Part shown: in pieces, positions 55,801 through 63,629 of the stretch
Numbering within the stretch: the first letter of the stretch is position 1
Layout of the letters: each line of letters opens with the position of its first letter
Origin: Glutamicibacter mishrai
GTDB lineage: Bacteria > Actinomycetota > Actinomycetes > Actinomycetales > Micrococcaceae
DNA: 64,000 nt
Direction: 5' to 3'
Assembly (NCBI RefSeq): GCF_012221945.1
Contig: NZ_CP032549.1
Coordinates: 3,100,001 to 3,164,000 of the forward strand
Position numbers and translations under genes: made by a program
Notes under the pieces: generated by a model
What the model saw: only the letters and a program-made list of their open reading frames with translations
The model's database searches: none
What the model was told of the DNA's origin: nothing

Positions 55801-57775
55801 AACTGAAGGATTGCAGGTTCCGCTGCCAGTTGGGGACGACGGCACTGATGCCACGGTACAGCTGCCATATAGCTGCACGGGAGAACCCGAAGAGCTCTCC
55901 GGCAGCAATACGGTGACTGCAACCTGGGGCGAAGATTCAACAGCCAGCGCAACAGTTCCAGTTGACTACCTGTTGGACGGGGAAACCAACAAACAGGTGA
56001 CCGTCGTGGATGACAAGACCAATCCTGATGAGCCAGTGATCCTGGGTGAAGCAATCTGGAATGCCGAGGGCACCCCGATTGACTTCGACTACACCCTGCG
56101 TCACCAGGCACAGGCCGGTACTTGCACCGAATACACGAACACCGCAGTGATTGAGCAGACTGGCGCGGACGATTCCACGACAGTCACCCTGTGCGGACAG
56201 ATGGCTCTGGGACTGGAAAAGACCGCTGAAGGATTGGTGGATCTGGACTACGAATGGGCAATCGAGAAGCAACTGGATCAAAGCCGGCTCGAATACAACG
56301 AGGACGGCACACTCAATGCCCACTACAGTGTGGAAGCTCGTAACACTGGGGTAGCCGAGAAGAACTTGCGGCTATCTGGAACAGTGACGGTATCGAATCC
56401 AAATGATTTTGATTCCATCACTGCTACGTTGGCTGACCAAGTCAACACCGCCGGCGTCACCTGCCGCATTGATGCGCAAGATGCCGATGAAGCTGCAGCT
56501 GGCCTGCAAGTTGTTATCAATGCCGGAGGGAACTTGGGGGCCCGGTATGAATGCGACCTTGTCAGCTGGCTGACCACCGATGCCTTTGAAGGAGCCGTCA
56601 ACACCGTGACGGCAAGCTTCGAAGGACGGGAAGTCAGCGCTGAAGCATCGATTGATTTCGAGACTGATGAAATCACCGATGAGACAGTAACCGTCACCGA
56701 CGACATGACGAATGCCGAAGGAGAGCCGAAGGTTCTCGGAGAAGTAAATGTCATGCAGTCGCCGCAACTATTCGAGTATGACCTCACCCTCGAACCTGAG
56801 GAAGGAACTTGCACGGTTTACACCAATACCGCAGCCGTCCATGAAGACACGGATGGCAACGGCATGGACGAATCGAGTGTTGATTTCCAGGTGTGCATCG
56901 AGCAGGGGCTGATGGTGGCCAAGAGCGCTGACGCCCAGTATCTGCGGGACTACGATTGGTCGCTTCTCAAGGATGCCAAGCAGACACAGTTCAAGGTTGA
57001 AGCTGATGGGCAAGCCACAGCCGAATACACCGTTGAGGCCAAGCTGGAGGGCTATGAAGATCGGGAATTCACCGTAAACGGCGAGATTACCGTAGCGAAT
57101 CCGAACGACTTCAAGGACACCGAAGTCCTTGTCGAAGACAAGATCTCGCTGGAATCAGCCACTTGCACCATAGAAGGACTGAGCGATGGCAAGATCACCA
57201 TCCCAGCTGGGGAAACCAGCACTCTGAACTACAGCTGTTCGTTCGACGAGCCAGTAGCTGAAGCCGACTACAGCGGTCAGGAGAACCTGGTGAATGTCAG
57301 CTGGAGTGATGAGAATGGGGAAGCTCAGACAGTCAGTGCCACCGCCCCGCTGGACTTCGAAGCCACTGAAGTCCATGACGAGAAGGTGACCGTCCTCGAC
57401 GATTACGCCAACCCAGGCCAGCAACGGGAGCTGGGCACCGTAACCGCCGACGAGAAGAGCAAGAAGTTCACGTACACAATGGACCTGGCTGGCGTGGCCG
57501 GCAAGTGCCAGACGTGGACCAACATCGCTACCGTTGAAGAGTCCTCCTCGCAAGATGAGAACAATTCGGATTCGGCAGACGTGGAGGTTTGCTCCGAGGC
57601 ACCGCAGGCTGCACCACCGGCTGAGCCGGAACCACCTGCAGCACCGCCGGCCCGGCCAACACCATTGGCCGCAACGGGCATGGATGAAGGAATGTTGTGG
57701 CTGGTGGGTTCAGCCTCGATGATCATCATCGCAGGAGCGTTGATGTTGCTCCGCTACCGCCGCCGGACCCAGTAG
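49874..57775 (+). CDS. Giant cell-wall-anchored repeat protein with LAATG sorting signal
   Basis: About 2,633 residues. Start ATG at 49874 has GGGGGAA upstream. Order: signal peptide (about 1-48, SLIAIISSFALCIAITIPGM then AVAA); disordered Ala/Pro/Ser/Thr/Glu region (about 49-180); a beta-rich domain (about 185-355); a prealbumin/SpaA-like domain (about 355-460: GDVTIVKDALPADGTDFDF, ITLTETDLPAGWNL); nine tandem repeats of about 234 residues (about 462-2576); a Pro/Ala linker; LAATG at 2598-2602, a membrane helix and RYRRR. LAATG fits the LAXTG signal of class E sortases, so it should be linked to peptidoglycan. Each repeat reads like a pair of Ig-like sandwiches with four cysteines. Likely an adhesin or stalk; no ligand-binding domain recognised, no sortase nearby. 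Confidence 0.9.
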   Translation: MSKHQRRGTFMPFSRLNLISRKYKSLIAIISSFALCIAITIPGMAVAAEPSTGADTQETQSADTNEPADDQGKPAEGSGATSEKSVALNSEPAPETSQEDAQPTVAAATPAPVKKPSSSEKDEAKASQAPTETTAPPATADRPTVSKAPAAPSEEAATSSAAAKSEKPDTQEISAAALETGEPRTCEYNSGTGSVNTFMQKNDAMADYANGNINTGLYEGGVVHQRIQMTLPAGENELVLVYQVKQSGLWAYDYLLNQSATGASISTWDVVAGTGDDREDTVYVTLWVEGNEGESSAVTLFFDAHIASELDHGPGTGASSINGSPYHVEISSLNCGAIGQRDNQIQANGVQTGDVTIVKDALPADGTDFDFTIHESHFGDSTGFSLDDSADSDTGAELPSSVTYSVAPSTITLTETDLPAGWNLSDITCTDNGAIRTDLAISFELSDNEKVTCTFVNNKTTYKDLTLQKDVKATFDRDYDWQLEKSLADGQQATVKSSDTGVEVDYNVTATASDAQDSNFDLTGTITVNNPNDASMSGVTLADQLNGANCVISLGGSPISNPVTVAPGETVYTYSCDLPDTTSASSSGTNMVSATWDADLYYGTDGEATASADYDFATVTPTVTDDEVTVTDSEFDLSSVEGGNIVTVEDSPKTFAYSITWEGVLGQCSDYVNTASLAEDDGQVLTDDASVEVCLGQDLNITKNVVSSFNRSYDWSITKDAIGEQPYTADPETGEFTAEYSVTVTPESYSDSDWAMSGRITVENPNDWQSVSATVTDQVDVGGGAVCTIGGVTDHPEITDADPSASGFQVELAAGQTLSFDYSCTFESKPNYEGSNTAEVAWSADEAFTASGDAQEVVPVDADDWTQTPLNDTVEVTDTVHEFDPAWIIRYSDGPQTKTYSYTWTVDEAGTCQTFMNTATITGSHQLIKSDDAEVQGCYEAGLTVTKDVNASYDRTYTWQIDKQLAEGQSPDVVVEEDGTATVKYTVNVDNTGYTDSGQQISGKITVNNPNDYEDVEVTVSDENTLLAQCIINAEDSNPDLAGVQQIVPRNGSVVVDYSCDASEVTEADYSGHSNTATITWGDGQEAQSQPVPIEFTLDEVTDDTVEVFEDNADPEGEATLLGTVHYEEAPKSFNYEITYVVPRDECLIFTNTAWVVITGDDISDSQDVSICDQKNLTIAKDVKATYERDYDWSVEKQVDQSRFTVAGDGTVTAHYTVKATAGAAQDSAKQVSGSITIANPNTQVGELTGTVTDLVSIPSATCTILGTDADEATDGFQVVLADGQSITLDYECTVPAGTDIGSGYDNTATVSWGQDRQAQDVVPFEFEPAKLTDDSVSVIDDKTIPGEEISLGTATVQDSPATFEYDVQLQGVAGTCTDYTNTAVVNETTDQGEENTATATTTVCAGADMDISKNVVTSFDRSYLWGLEKELLSGEPLAANPQTGEVTAEYRLTVTPEGHEDGNWAMSGEITVSNPNDWQDAPITVQDLADVGGEVTCTITSVQGEAVADMSEEEPGFQTVIPAGAQWVMTYSCTFESQPAYEGHNTATVDWDAQALNTVNGEDSATVDIAEGDWSQTPLNDTVTITDSRFDFDPEWTVDVEDGVQSRDYSVTWTVDEAGTCQVFENVATLTGDDGFTATDNELAQACREAALEISKSVEASYDRTHQWEIEKSLAEGQDDKVTVDGGSSAPINYVITVENTGYEDSGWMLDGVITITNPNQYTSIDATVQDTVDLDGITCTTSQSAVSIPANGSVEVGYSCDVSAGVDPSSYSGGTNTATVSWGDERESSTQVPIDFALDVETDREVSVWDDKSNPDEPVLLRNVSVDESPVSIEYTVEHEAPAGQCASYTNTAWVDIQAGEDPRDEVTVEVCGLLDLLVTKDAEASFDRTYLWDLEKKADRTEVTVAEDGTADFSYTVSALPQGVEDSAHEVHGTITLINPNRFESASTVATVADEISIEGVTCTIQAEDSDPQTEGLQVPLPVGDDGTDATVQLPYSCTGEPEELSGSNTVTATWGEDSTASATVPVDYLLDGETNKQVTVVDDKTNPDEPVILGEAIWNAEGTPIDFDYTLRHQAQAGTCTEYTNTAVIEQTGADDSTTVTLCGQMALGLEKTAEGLVDLDYEWAIEKQLDQSRLEYNEDGTLNAHYSVEARNTGVAEKNLRLSGTVTVSNPNDFDSITATLADQVNTAGVTCRIDAQDADEAAAGLQVVINAGGNLGARYECDLVSWLTTDAFEGAVNTVTASFEGREVSAEASIDFETDEITDETVTVTDDMTNAEGEPKVLGEVNVMQSPQLFEYDLTLEPEEGTCTVYTNTAAVHEDTDGNGMDESSVDFQVCIEQGLMVAKSADAQYLRDYDWSLLKDAKQTQFKVEADGQATAEYTVEAKLEGYEDREFTVNGEITVANPNDFKDTEVLVEDKISLESATCTIEGLSDGKITIPAGETSTLNYSCSFDEPVAEADYSGQENLVNVSWSDENGEAQTVSATAPLDFEATEVHDEKVTVLDDYANPGQQRELGTVTADEKSKKFTYTMDLAGVAGKCQTWTNIATVEESSSQDENNSDSADVEVCSEAPQAAPPAEPEPPAAPPARPTPLAATGMDEGMLWLVGSASMIIIAGALMLLRYRRRTQ
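51257..57603 (+). repeat. Nine tandem protein-coding repeats (about 700 bp each)
   Basis: Approximate starts: 51257, 51958, 52687, 53392, 54091, 54820, 55498, 56199, 56896. Each opens with a variant of L-x-[IVL]-x-K-[DNS]-V-x-A-[ST]-[FY]-D-R-x-Y-x-W-x-[IL]-E-K, has GxITVxNPN about 75 residues later, a C-x-I ... YSC pair, and GxCxxYxNTA ... VC at the end. Copies are well diverged in DNA. Spacing of 729 bp for both repeats 2 and 5, plus shared sequence, indicates that 2-3-4 and 5-6-7 are copies of one block. Confidence 0.85.
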
Positions 57776-57790
57776 TCCCTCGGCAACATA

Positions 57791-57829
57791 GCGAATGCCG
57801 GATCAGCCATAGGCTGATCCGGCATTCGC
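57791..57829. terminator. Bidirectional terminator
   Basis: GCGAATGCCGGATCAGCC / GGCTGATCCGGCATTCGC, 18-bp perfect stem with a 3-base loop, between the surface-protein gene and ilvD. Confidence 0.9.
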
Positions 57830-57865
57830 CTTGTGCTGAAAATTTCAGCAGTAATTCAACTAGGC

Positions 57866-59782
57866 CTAGGCACCTGCGCGTGCAGCAGCGGCTTCACGCT
57901 CGTCAGCTTCACGCAGTGCGCGTTCCACACGATCTACGTCGCGGACTGCGCCCTTGTCCGCAGACAATGCCATGGCTGCATAAGCGCGCAGAGCAGGGGA
58001 GACCACGCGTTCGCGATTTGCCGGGCGGTAACCGGTCGTTGAGATCAAACGCTCACGACGCTCAGCCAGGACTTCATCGGAGACGTTCAAGGTCAGTTCA
58101 CGCGTCGGAATATCGATGGAGATGGTATCGCCGTCTTCTACCAATGCGATCATGCCGCCCGAAGCTGCTTCAGGGGAGACGTGGCCAATGGACAGACCCG
58201 AAGTGCCGCCGGAGAAACGGCCGTCGGTGATCAGTGCGCAGGACTTGCCCAAGCCGCGTCCCTTGAGGAACGAGGTTGGGTACAGCATTTCCTGCATGCC
58301 CGGGCCGCCCTTAGGACCCTCGTAGCGGATGACAACTACGTCGCCTTCCTTGACCTGCTTGTTCAGGATCTTCTCAACAGCTTCATCCTGGGATTCGCAG
58401 ACTACGGCAGGGCCGGTGAAGGTCCAGATCGATGGATCCACGCCAGCGGTCTTCACCACGGCACCGTCCACGGCAATATTGCCGCGCAGAACAGCCAAGC
58501 CGCCGTCCTTGGAGTAAGCGTGCTCTACCGAACGGATGCAGCCGGCCTCGGAGTCGGTGTCCAGCGTTTCCCACTGGGCCGACTGCGAGAATGCGGTCGA
58601 GGAACGCACGCCGCCTGGGGCTGCATGCCACAGGGCGAGGGATTCTTCGCTCGCGCTTCCGCCACGGATATCCCAGTTATCGAGCCATTCGCCCAGGGTT
58701 GCCGAGTGGACGGTATGCACGGTTTCATCCAGCAGGCCGCCACGGCGCAATTCGCCGAGGATGGCCGGGATGCCGCCGGCGCGGTGGACATCTTCCATGT
58801 AGTAGATGGTGCCGTTGCCGGCAGCGTTCGGTGCCACCTTGGCCAGGCATGGCACGCGGCGGGAGACTTCATCAATCTCGTCCAAGCCGAAGTCCACGCC
58901 GGCCTCGCGGGCGGCGGCCAGCAGGTGCAGGATGGTGTTGGTGGAACCGCCCATGGCGATGTCCAGGGCCATGGCGTTGCCGAAGGCTTCCACGGTGGCG
59001 ATGCTGCGAGGCAGAACCGACTCGTCGCTCTCGCCGTAGTAGCGGTTGGCGATATCCACTACCAGCTTGCCTGCGTTCTGGTACAGATCCTTGCGGGCGG
59101 TGTGGGTCGCCAGAGTGGAGCCGTTGCCAGGCAGGGACAGGCCCATCGCCTCGGTCAGGCAGTTCATCGAGTTGGCGGTGAACATGCCGGAGCAGGAGCC
59201 ACAGGTTGGGCAAGCCGACTCTTCGATGCGAAGCAGGTCTGCGTCGGAGACGTTCTCGTTCACTGCCTCGGAGATGGCATCCACCAGGTCCAGGGTGCGG
59301 ACGGTGCCATCCACCAGGGTGGCGCGGCCTGATTCCATTGGCCCTCCGGAGACGAAGACGGTCGGGATGTTCAGGCGCAGTGCCGCCATGAGCATGCCGG
59401 GGGTGATCTTGTCGCAGTTGGAGATGCAGATCAGTGCGTCAGCGCAGTGGGCATTAACCATGTACTCCACGGAGTCCGCGATGAGGTCGCGGGAAGGCAG
59501 GGAGTAGAGCATGCCGCCGTGGCCCATGGCGATTCCATCATCTACGGCGATGGTGTTGAATTCGCGGGGGATGCCGCCGGCAGCTTCGATGGCCTCGGAG
59601 ACAATGCGGCCTACCGGCTGCAGGTGGGTGTGTCCGGGGACGAACTCGGTGAAGCTGTTGGCCACGGCGATGATTGGCTTGCGGCCAAGATCTGCGCCAT
59701 TAACGCCGGCTGCGCGGAACAGTGCGCGAGCGCCGGCCATATTGCGGCCATGGGTAACGGTGTGTGAACGAAGTGTGGTCAT
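57866..59782 (-). CDS. ilvD: Dihydroxy-acid dehydratase
   Basis: 638 residues. Dehydrates 2,3-dihydroxy-3-methylvalerate and -isovalerate in isoleucine, valine and leucine synthesis. Cluster ligands: Cys123 ([10 protein letters not shown]) and Cys197 within [12 protein letters not shown]; the extra early cysteine of the [2Fe-2S] type is replaced (AVANSFTEF), so it belongs to the E. coli-like [4Fe-4S] group. Other blocks: [70 protein letters not shown] precedes the ATG. Stands alone, not with other ilv genes. Confidence 0.96.
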   Translation of the reverse strand: MTTLRSHTVTHGRNMAGARALFRAAGVNGADLGRKPIIAVANSFTEFVPGHTHLQPVGRIVSEAIEAAGGIPREFNTIAVDDGIAMGHGGMLYSLPSRDLIADSVEYMVNAHCADALICISNCDKITPGMLMAALRLNIPTVFVSGGPMESGRATLVDGTVRTLDLVDAISEAVNENVSDADLLRIEESACPTCGSCSGMFTANSMNCLTEAMGLSLPGNGSTLATHTARKDLYQNAGKLVVDIANRYYGESDESVLPRSIATVEAFGNAMALDIAMGGSTNTILHLLAAAREAGVDFGLDEIDEVSRRVPCLAKVAPNAAGNGTIYYMEDVHRAGGIPAILGELRRGGLLDETVHTVHSATLGEWLDNWDIRGGSASEESLALWHAAPGGVRSSTAFSQSAQWETLDTDSEAGCIRSVEHAYSKDGGLAVLRGNIAVDGAVVKTAGVDPSIWTFTGPAVVCESQDEAVEKILNKQVKEGDVVVIRYEGPKGGPGMQEMLYPTSFLKGRGLGKSCALITDGRFSGGTSGLSIGHVSPEAASGGMIALVEDGDTISIDIPTRELTLNVSDEVLAERRERLISTTGYRPANRERVVSPALRAYAAMALSADKGAVRDVDRVERALREADEREAAAARAGA

Positions 59783-59831
59783 TTTAAAATCTCACCATAA
59801 ATTTGTTCCCAAACCCAGACGGTGATGATAC

Positions 59832-59845
59832 TAGTAGTACTACTA
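59832..59845. promoter_or_regulatory. Palindrome between ilvD and the MmyB-like regulator
   Basis: TAGTAGTACTACTA, a perfect 14-base palindrome in the 84-base divergent gap, 21 bases before the regulator's ATG. Probable operator for the HTH protein; it could affect both directions. Confidence 0.5.
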
Positions 59846-59866
59846 CCATGATGAGAAAGCCGGGTT

Positions 59867-60646
59867 ATGAACGCAGGTCAGAGGCGTCGGGAAGAACTGG
59901 CGGCATTTCTCAAAGACCGTCGCGCTCGTGCTGATCGAGCCTCCCACGGTTTGCCCGAGGTTGGACGCAGCCGGGTCAGGGGATTGCGCCGCGAGGAAGT
60001 GGCCACGCTCGCTGGGGTGTCCGCCACCTGGTACACGTGGTTGGAACAAGCCCGTGACATCAATCCGTCGCGTCAGGTCATGCAAGCCCTTGCACGACTG
60101 TTCCGGCTGAGCGCTGTCGAATCCAGCTACCTTTTATCCCTGGCTGGACATGGTGAAGTGGCGCCCGAAGAATCCAGCGCCATGACCCCGGCCCTGCAGC
60201 GGCTCTTGGATGTCATGGATTTCCCGGCCTTCTTGCTTTCCTCGGATTGGGCCATCATCGGTTGGAACGCCGAGTACGCGCAGCTATATCCGCGGATCAG
60301 CACCGTGGAAACCGAGGACCGAAACTTGCTGTGGCTGGTCTTCACCGATGCCCAACTGCGCGAAATGCTGCCCGACTGGGAAAAGCAAAGCTGCGGATTT
60401 GTAGGCAGCTTCCGTGCAGAAACCCGAGGATGGCTTAGTCCATCGGGTGAAAGCGGCATTGTCGCGAGGGTTTCCGCGGCATCAGAGGAATTTGCGGCGA
60501 TCTGGAATGAACGGGATGTCGCCGGGTTCCAGACGGGAGAGCGGCTTTTCCGCCATCCAGCCAAGGGACTGACTCGTTATGAGCAGCACAATCTGACGCC
60601 GGCTGAAGCACCGGACCTCACGTTGCTGATGTACACGCCGCTATAG
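59867..60646 (+). CDS. HTH regulator with MmyB-like ligand-binding domain
   Basis: 259 residues. N-terminal XRE-type helix-turn-helix (ELAAFLKDRRARAD, RVRGLRREEVATLAGVSATW, TWLEQARDINPS) typical of the MmyB group with its G-L-R-R-E-E-V-A motif; the C-terminal PAS-like domain (LDVMDFPAFLLSSDWAIIGWN, LLWLVFTD, GERLFRHPAKG) binds fatty acids in relatives. Such regulators are usually divergent from their target; here the neighbour is ilvD. Confidence 0.9.
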   Translation: MNAGQRRREELAAFLKDRRARADRASHGLPEVGRSRVRGLRREEVATLAGVSATWYTWLEQARDINPSRQVMQALARLFRLSAVESSYLLSLAGHGEVAPEESSAMTPALQRLLDVMDFPAFLLSSDWAIIGWNAEYAQLYPRISTVETEDRNLLWLVFTDAQLREMLPDWEKQSCGFVGSFRAETRGWLSPSGESGIVARVSAASEEFAAIWNERDVAGFQTGERLFRHPAKGLTRYEQHNLTPAEAPDLTLLMYTPL

Positions 60647-60851
60647 GTCTCACTTCTTAGCAAGATCTGACCTTTGCGACTCCCTCCTGTGAAACTCATT
60701 GTCAAAGACAAGAGCTTGAAATACCGCTGTAATCTCGCCCTGCAAGACTTGAAGGACCACAGGTTTTAGGGGCCTTCAAGTACTCGCGAGAGGTCGATGA
60801 CTCCCAATTTGATCCGGGCAGCGGCGCCCCTTAGGCGTAAAGGATTCAATA

Positions 60852-62437
60852 ATGTTCGGACTCGGACTGGTCGTGATCTTGGGAGTGACGATCGTTCTGT
60901 GCACAGGGCTGGCTAGCAGGCTGCGAGTTGCTCCTCCGGTCCTGCTCCTGCTGAGCGGTTTATTGCTTGGATTCCTACCATCGCTTCGAGAAGTCTCGTT
61001 GCCTCCCGAAGTGGTTCTGTTCTTGTTCTTGCCGGCATTGCTGTTCTGGGAAAGCCTGACAACATCACTGCGTGAAATTCGAACGAACCTCCGGGGCATC
61101 ATCTTGGCCAGCACCTTGCTGGTTGTAGCCACTGCTGGAGCCGTTGCCGTGATTGGGTATCTCTTCGGCATGGCCTGGGGACCGGCCTGGGTCCTCGGCG
61201 CGGCCCTCGCACCGACGGATGCCACCGCGGTCGGCGCGCTGACCCGCAATTTGTCACGTCGAGACGTAACTCTGTTGAAAACCGAAAGCCTGATCAATGA
61301 CGGCACGGCGCTGGTCATTTATGGCATTGCCGTGGGCGCCACAGTGGGAACCGAAAAATTACCGCGCTGCATGTTTCGTGGCTGGTGATCGTGGCTTACG
61401 CAGGTGGAATTCTTGTTGGAGCTGTTCTGGCCCTGGTGGTGATTCGACTGCGCGCGCAGATGAACAGTCCCGCCCAAGAAACAGTCTTGACCACACTCAC
61501 GCCATTTCTTGCGTACTTCCTTGCCGAGATCATCGAAGCGTCCGGCGTTCTGGCAGTTGTCACGGCTGGTCTGTTCATGAGCCAGGCAAGGCCTCGGCGA
61601 TCCCGGGCGGGATCTCGTCGTCAGTCCGACGGTTTCTGGAGCCTGTTCACGTTCATACTCAACGCGTCGTTGTTCGTGCTCGTGGGACTCGAACTGCATG
61701 CCGCGGCCCGGCTCTTGAACGGCGATTTGGTGGTTCGGGGGCTGATGCTCGTCGCCATCATTTCGCTCAGCCTGATCATTGTGAGGATCGGCCATCTCTT
61801 TACGGTGACCTACATTATCCGGCTACTGGATCGCAGACCTGCACAGCGGCTTCGCCGAGTTAGCCATAGGGCTCGAATTGTCAGCGGAGTCGCAGGCTTT
61901 CGCGGAGCAGTGTCTCTGGCTGCCGCGCTCGGAGTGCCCTTGCTGGTTGCCTCGGGTGAGCCATTCCCCGAACGGGATTTAATAGTTTTTGTCACGTCAG
62001 GGGTTATCGGGGTCACCATTCTTGTCCAGGGGCTGATCTTGCCGGCGGTCGTGCGATGGGCAGCGCTCGCACAGGATACGGCCATGCACGAGGAGCGTTA
62101 TCTAGCTGAACGAACGGCCACGCAAGAAGCCTTGGCGGCCCTTGACGAGGCCGCCATGGCACTGGGCACCGACAGCACTGTGAGCCAGAGGCTCCGCAAA
62201 GACTACGAAACCCATCTGCGCATCATCAACGCTGGCGCTCGAAACATCGACGGTGATGACGAAGTGCGCCAAGAACAGCAATACAAGGCTCTGCGTCTGC
62301 ACATGCTGGAGCAAAAGCGTGCCACAGTGGTGCGACTGCGCAACGAAGGACATATAGATGACACCGTCCTTCGCATGATCCAGAACAAGCTGGATTCTGA
62401 AGAACTGCGCTTGGCGCCCGAGCAGCTTTCGGAGTAA
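60852..62437 (+). pseudogene. CPA1/NhaP-type Na+/H+ antiporter, split by a frameshift
   Basis: Two consecutive frames make one antiporter of about 528 residues. The first (60852-61388) begins with AAAGGA upstream of ATG and contains the transport core LGAALAPTDATAVGAL and ESLINDGTALVIYGIAVG; it goes out of frame after VGTEK. The second frame continues seamlessly as ITALHVSWLVIVAYAGG. Inserting one A in the five-A run at 61354-61358 restores a single protein. The second part has the remaining helices, the GFRGAVSLAAALGVPLL block and a charged cytoplasmic tail. The first stop overlaps a GTG (GTGA at 61385), so reinitiation is conceivable. Loss-of-function, sequence error or programmed slippage cannot be told apart here. 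Confidence 0.85.
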
Positions 62438-62482
62438 GCATTGACCGCCGGCTAACGTGATGCCACGTTGGAATCGCGAAAA

Positions 62483-62530
62483 GAATCGCGGCTGGAACTC
62501 AATTCGTTGATTGATTTCCAGCCGCGATTC
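62483..62530. terminator. Bidirectional terminator
   Basis: GAATCGCGGCTGGAA / TTCCAGCCGCGATTC, 15-bp perfect stem with an 18-base loop, between converging genes. Confidence 0.75.
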
Positions 62531-62542
62531 GACCTTGCAATG

Positions 62543-63253
62543 CTAGTCCAGATCCAAGGTGAACTTCGTTCCGTCTTTGCGAGGGAAGGTGATAGATCCG
62601 AGCTCCTCGGCAGTTGCTGGCTCCATGGCAATGGAAACAACGCCAAAGTCCGTGGCCTTGAATTCAACGGGCGGGCGGAGATCTTCGTGGTTGCCCGGTA
62701 TCTTCAGCAACTCGGTTCGGGCCGCGTCTTCGGTGATATCAGGTGGAAGCATAGCAAGCACCACGCCTGGCTTGTCCTTTGTGCTGTCGATGCTCAGTTT
62801 CAGTCCCTCATCCTTCACTTCCGATGGGTCCTCGCACTCAACTTCAGGCCCGTTCAAAGTCGCGGTTCCATCGCCGTCACCGCTATTTGCCCAGGCGATC
62901 AAGCACAGCTCATCTTCATCATTGACCGCTGCGAATTCCTGGGCGTAGGACAACGGAGCCAAGGCGCGCAGGCTTGATGCCTTGATCGACGGTTCGTTGA
63001 ATTCTGCAGGTGCCTTGTCCTCGTCGCTCTGAGCCTGCGCGAGGGTGGGGATGATGTCCTGTGCGGTGACACTGCCGGCACTGGAAGTCGGAGACGGCGA
63101 GGATGAGGAGCTTGCGCTGGGAGCTGACTGGCTTGATTCGGAAGCAGGTTCAGCCGATGTGCCGGACTTATCGGTTGTTTCGGTGGCCGTTGAGCAAGCG
63201 GTGGCTAAGAGAACAGCGCTTAGGCCTAGGAGGACTGGGAGCTTGGATTTCAT
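62543..63253 (-). CDS. Secreted lipoprotein of unknown function
   Basis: 236 residues. Signal peptide LPVLLGLSAVLLATAC with lipobox Cys at residue 20, a Ser/Pro/Thr-rich linker to about residue 60, then a small acidic globular domain (TAQDIIPTLAQAQSDEDKAP, ELCLIAWANSGDGDGTA, TFPRKDGTKFTLDLD) with two cysteines. No known domain. Single gene. Confidence 0.75.
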   Translation of the reverse strand: MKSKLPVLLGLSAVLLATACSTATETTDKSGTSAEPASESSQSAPSASSSSSPSPTSSAGSVTAQDIIPTLAQAQSDEDKAPAEFNEPSIKASSLRALAPLSYAQEFAAVNDEDELCLIAWANSGDGDGTATLNGPEVECEDPSEVKDEGLKLSIDSTKDKPGVVLAMLPPDITEDAARTELLKIPGNHEDLRPPVEFKATDFGVVSIAMEPATAEELGSITFPRKDGTKFTLDLD

Positions 63254-63629
63254 CGGGATCCCTCGGATTCAGTGGTAGATGTAGCAGCAACGTTCATGTT
63301 CGCGTGCTCGACAAGGTGCACAGTAAGCTGTCCTTCTGCCCAAGCGCCTGAGTGAAACAGGCATGTAGCTAGGGGTTTAAGCCCACCTTAAGTTCAAACG
63401 CTAACACCCGTTTCATCTGGCAAGCAAGCATTTTATTCCAGAGATTTGCTCAAATCGACAAAGTCATGAATGTCCATGCTTTCAAGGTGAACCTTTGATA
63501 AAGATTGCCTCGTTGGACGTCGCTACGCATCTTGGGTTGACTCTGTTTTCGGGGGCTCCGAAGGGCCGCACAGTCCAGGGGCCTAGAGAGGCTGCTGCGC
63601 GACTAATTCACGAAATCAGAATGGAGGTC
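63254..63629. other. Intergenic region with a possible gene fragment
   Basis: 376 bases. The left part should hold the lipoprotein's minus-strand promoter. At 63495 a plus-strand TTG, with AAGGTG six bases upstream, opens a frame starting MIKIASLDVATHLGLTLFSG that resembles the first strand of RuvC/RNase-H-fold proteins; it runs into the hydrolase gene on the other strand after about 45 codons. It may be a truncated remnant or chance. Confidence 0.3.

Noticed and set aside
51257..57603. Regular 700-bp periodicity considered as a DNA repeat array or CRISPR-like element
   Set aside because: The repeats are protein-level, diverged in DNA, uninterrupted in frame, and far too long for CRISPR units.
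60647..60851. Riboswitch in the antiporter leader
   Set aside because: Only a short AGGGGC/GCCCCT pairing is visible over 205 bases; no known riboswitch core recognised.
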